NCBI GenBank assembly: GCA_027297025.1
Contig: JAPUIM010000265.1
Location: 1-5,225, forward strand
DNA length: 5,225 bases
Direction: 5' to 3'
Source: Bacteroidota bacterium
GTDB taxonomy: Bacteria; Bacteroidota; Bacteroidia; Cytophagales; Cyclobacteriaceae
Part shown: one piece after another, positions 4,294 through 5,225 of the stretch
How positions within the stretch are numbered: position 1 is the stretch's first letter
Layout of the letters: the number at the start of each line of letters is the position of its first letter
The notes under the pieces: model-generated
Seen by the model: only the letters and a program-made list of their open reading frames with translations
The model's database searches: none
Told to the model about the DNA's origin: nothing
Translations under genes and position numbers: made by a program

Positions 4294-5225
4294 AAGCTTT
4301 CTTGTAACCATTTTTGTCTTTTCCTTAGATTTCGCTGCCTTCTGAAAAGTGCATAAATAAGAATAAGAATTATGGGGACAACTACGTTGCCGTATTTTAC
4401 CATTGACTTGGTCCCATCTTCCAATTGATCTAAAGGGCGAGAGGTTATACCCTTGGTTCTGAGATCAATCAATCCTGTATCATCCGATAACCAATCAATT
4501 GCATTGGTGGCAAAATTAACATTGTCGCTATTTAGCTGTTGTTGTTGACCCTGATCACCATTTACGGCAAATCGTGCATTAGCCACAACTACCATTTTTG
4601 ATTCAGGCGATCCGCCTAAGCCTTCCAACGCTACTGCAGTGATTTGCGCGGATTGGTTGAAATCCCGCTCAGTCCATTGTTTGTTAATATCTACATAGGA
4701 GGGGGTTGAAATCAGACCTGATTGGTTGGAGGTAAAAGCCAACGCTTGTATTTGTATGGTTGAGTCTACTTGCCCAAGGGTAATACTATTGGCAAAAGGA
4801 AGCAATAGTGATTCCAGTCCTTTGGTTATGGGATGGTCTGCAAATTTTCCGATTAAAGGAAAATAAGGGAAGCGAACCTGAGAGTTGATAATGAACGGTC
4901 CTTGTTGTTGACGCACGGTTATGTTGGCACTATTCACATCTACTACAAATTGCTCGGTCATAACAACTCCTTTTGGTCTAAGCCACTTCACTATGCCGAT
5001 CTGGTCCCCCTTGCTCAAGAGACTGCTATTTAAATCCCCTTTCACACTACTGAAGGCTATATAAATGCCCCCACCCAATTGCAGGTATTTATCCAGTTTA
5101 GCAAAGTGTTCGGGAGGAATGGTATCCTTTGGGTCAATGATAGCAAGGGCTCTATAGGTTATAGGTATTGCTTGCGTTTCCTGGATGGTGTAAGGTTCCA
5201 GGTCATACAACACCGACAATTGTTG
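4287..5225 (-). CDS. gldG: Gliding-motility ABC transporter auxiliary protein GldG, C-terminal part (cut by window edge)
   Basis: The frame is open at the right edge (two further Gln codons at 5220-5225), so this is the last 312 codons of a protein usually about 550 residues long; the TTG at 5217-5219 is not a true start. The visible part has LAIIDPKDTIPPEHFAKLDKYLQLGGGIYIAFS (about residues 27-59 of the visible part), the class I glutamine-amidotransferase-like fold of ABC-transporter auxiliary domains. Later come an ARFAVNGDQGQQQQLNSDNVNFATNAIDWLSDD region typical of GldG, then a C-terminal membrane segment (VVVPIILILIYALF, about 281-294) and a basic tail (RRQRNLRKRQK). GldG works with permease GldF and ATPase GldA in the inner membrane. 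That system is needed for gliding in Flavobacterium johnsoniae, but homologues occur in many non-gliding Bacteroidota. gldF is expected just beyond the window. Confidence 0.85.
   Translation of the reverse strand, partial: QQLSVLYDLEPYTIQETQAIPITYRALAIIDPKDTIPPEHFAKLDKYLQLGGGIYIAFSSVKGDLNSSLLSKGDQIGIVKWLRPKGVVMTEQFVVDVNSANITVRQQQGPFIINSQVRFPYFPLIGKFADHPITKGLESLLLPFANSITLGQVDSTIQIQALAFTSNQSGLISTPSYVDINKQWTERDFNQSAQITAVALEGLGGSPESKMVVVANARFAVNGDQGQQQQLNSDNVNFATNAIDWLSDDTGLIDLRTKGITSRPLDQLEDGTKSMVKYGNVVVPIILILIYALFRRQRNLRKRQKWLQESFE

Overview
The window reads as ordinary chromosome of a gliding-type Bacteroidota bacterium, probably of the Cytophagales/Cyclobacteriaceae kind. The evidence is the gldG/DUF4340 pair, the rpsU-xerC-hpf gene order, promoters that fit the Bacteroidota pattern (TTTG or TTG, about 20 nt, TAnnTTTG), and the near absence of Shine-Dalgarno sequences. 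The exact genus cannot be read from the sequence.

Layout. Positions 1-222 (minus strand) hold the N-terminal 74 codons of a UDP-glucose 6-dehydrogenase that runs off the left edge. A 221-bp divergent intergenic region (223-443) follows. It holds a likely promoter for each side and a near-perfect 30-bp palindrome overlapping the -33 element of the rightward promoter. An acyl-CoA dehydrogenase (444-1583) follows and appears to be a single-gene unit. Next is a three-gene plus-strand group: ribosomal protein bS21 (rpsU, 1658-1852, with its own promoter and a GGAG ribosome-binding site), a XerC/D-type tyrosine recombinase (1915-2799, with a 9-bp hairpin against its start codon) and a short hibernation promoting factor (hpf, 2828-3127). 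The 168-bp convergent gap (3128-3295) is almost filled by a nested inverted-repeat element resembling REP/BIME-type interspersed repeats. On the minus strand, read from the right edge, the C-terminal 312 residues of GldG (4287-5225) are followed 55 nt downstream by a membrane-anchored DUF4340 protein (3296-4231).

How the genes fit together. rpsU, xerC and hpf link ribosome assembly or initiation, chromosome-dimer resolution and ribosome hibernation, and probably share transcription from the rpsU promoter. GldG and the DUF4340 protein form the end of a GldF/GldG ABC-transporter operon. The acyl-CoA dehydrogenase serves fatty-acid or branched-chain acyl-CoA oxidation and may be under local repressor control. 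The dehydrogenase on the left supplies UDP-glucuronate for surface polysaccharide.

No wholly new multi-gene system is visible. The points worth a second look are regulatory or structural: the palindrome at 344-373, the start-codon hairpin of xerC, the rpsU ribosome-binding site, the nested repeat at 3145-3282, and the absence of the tRNA/tuf block that I would expect after hpf.
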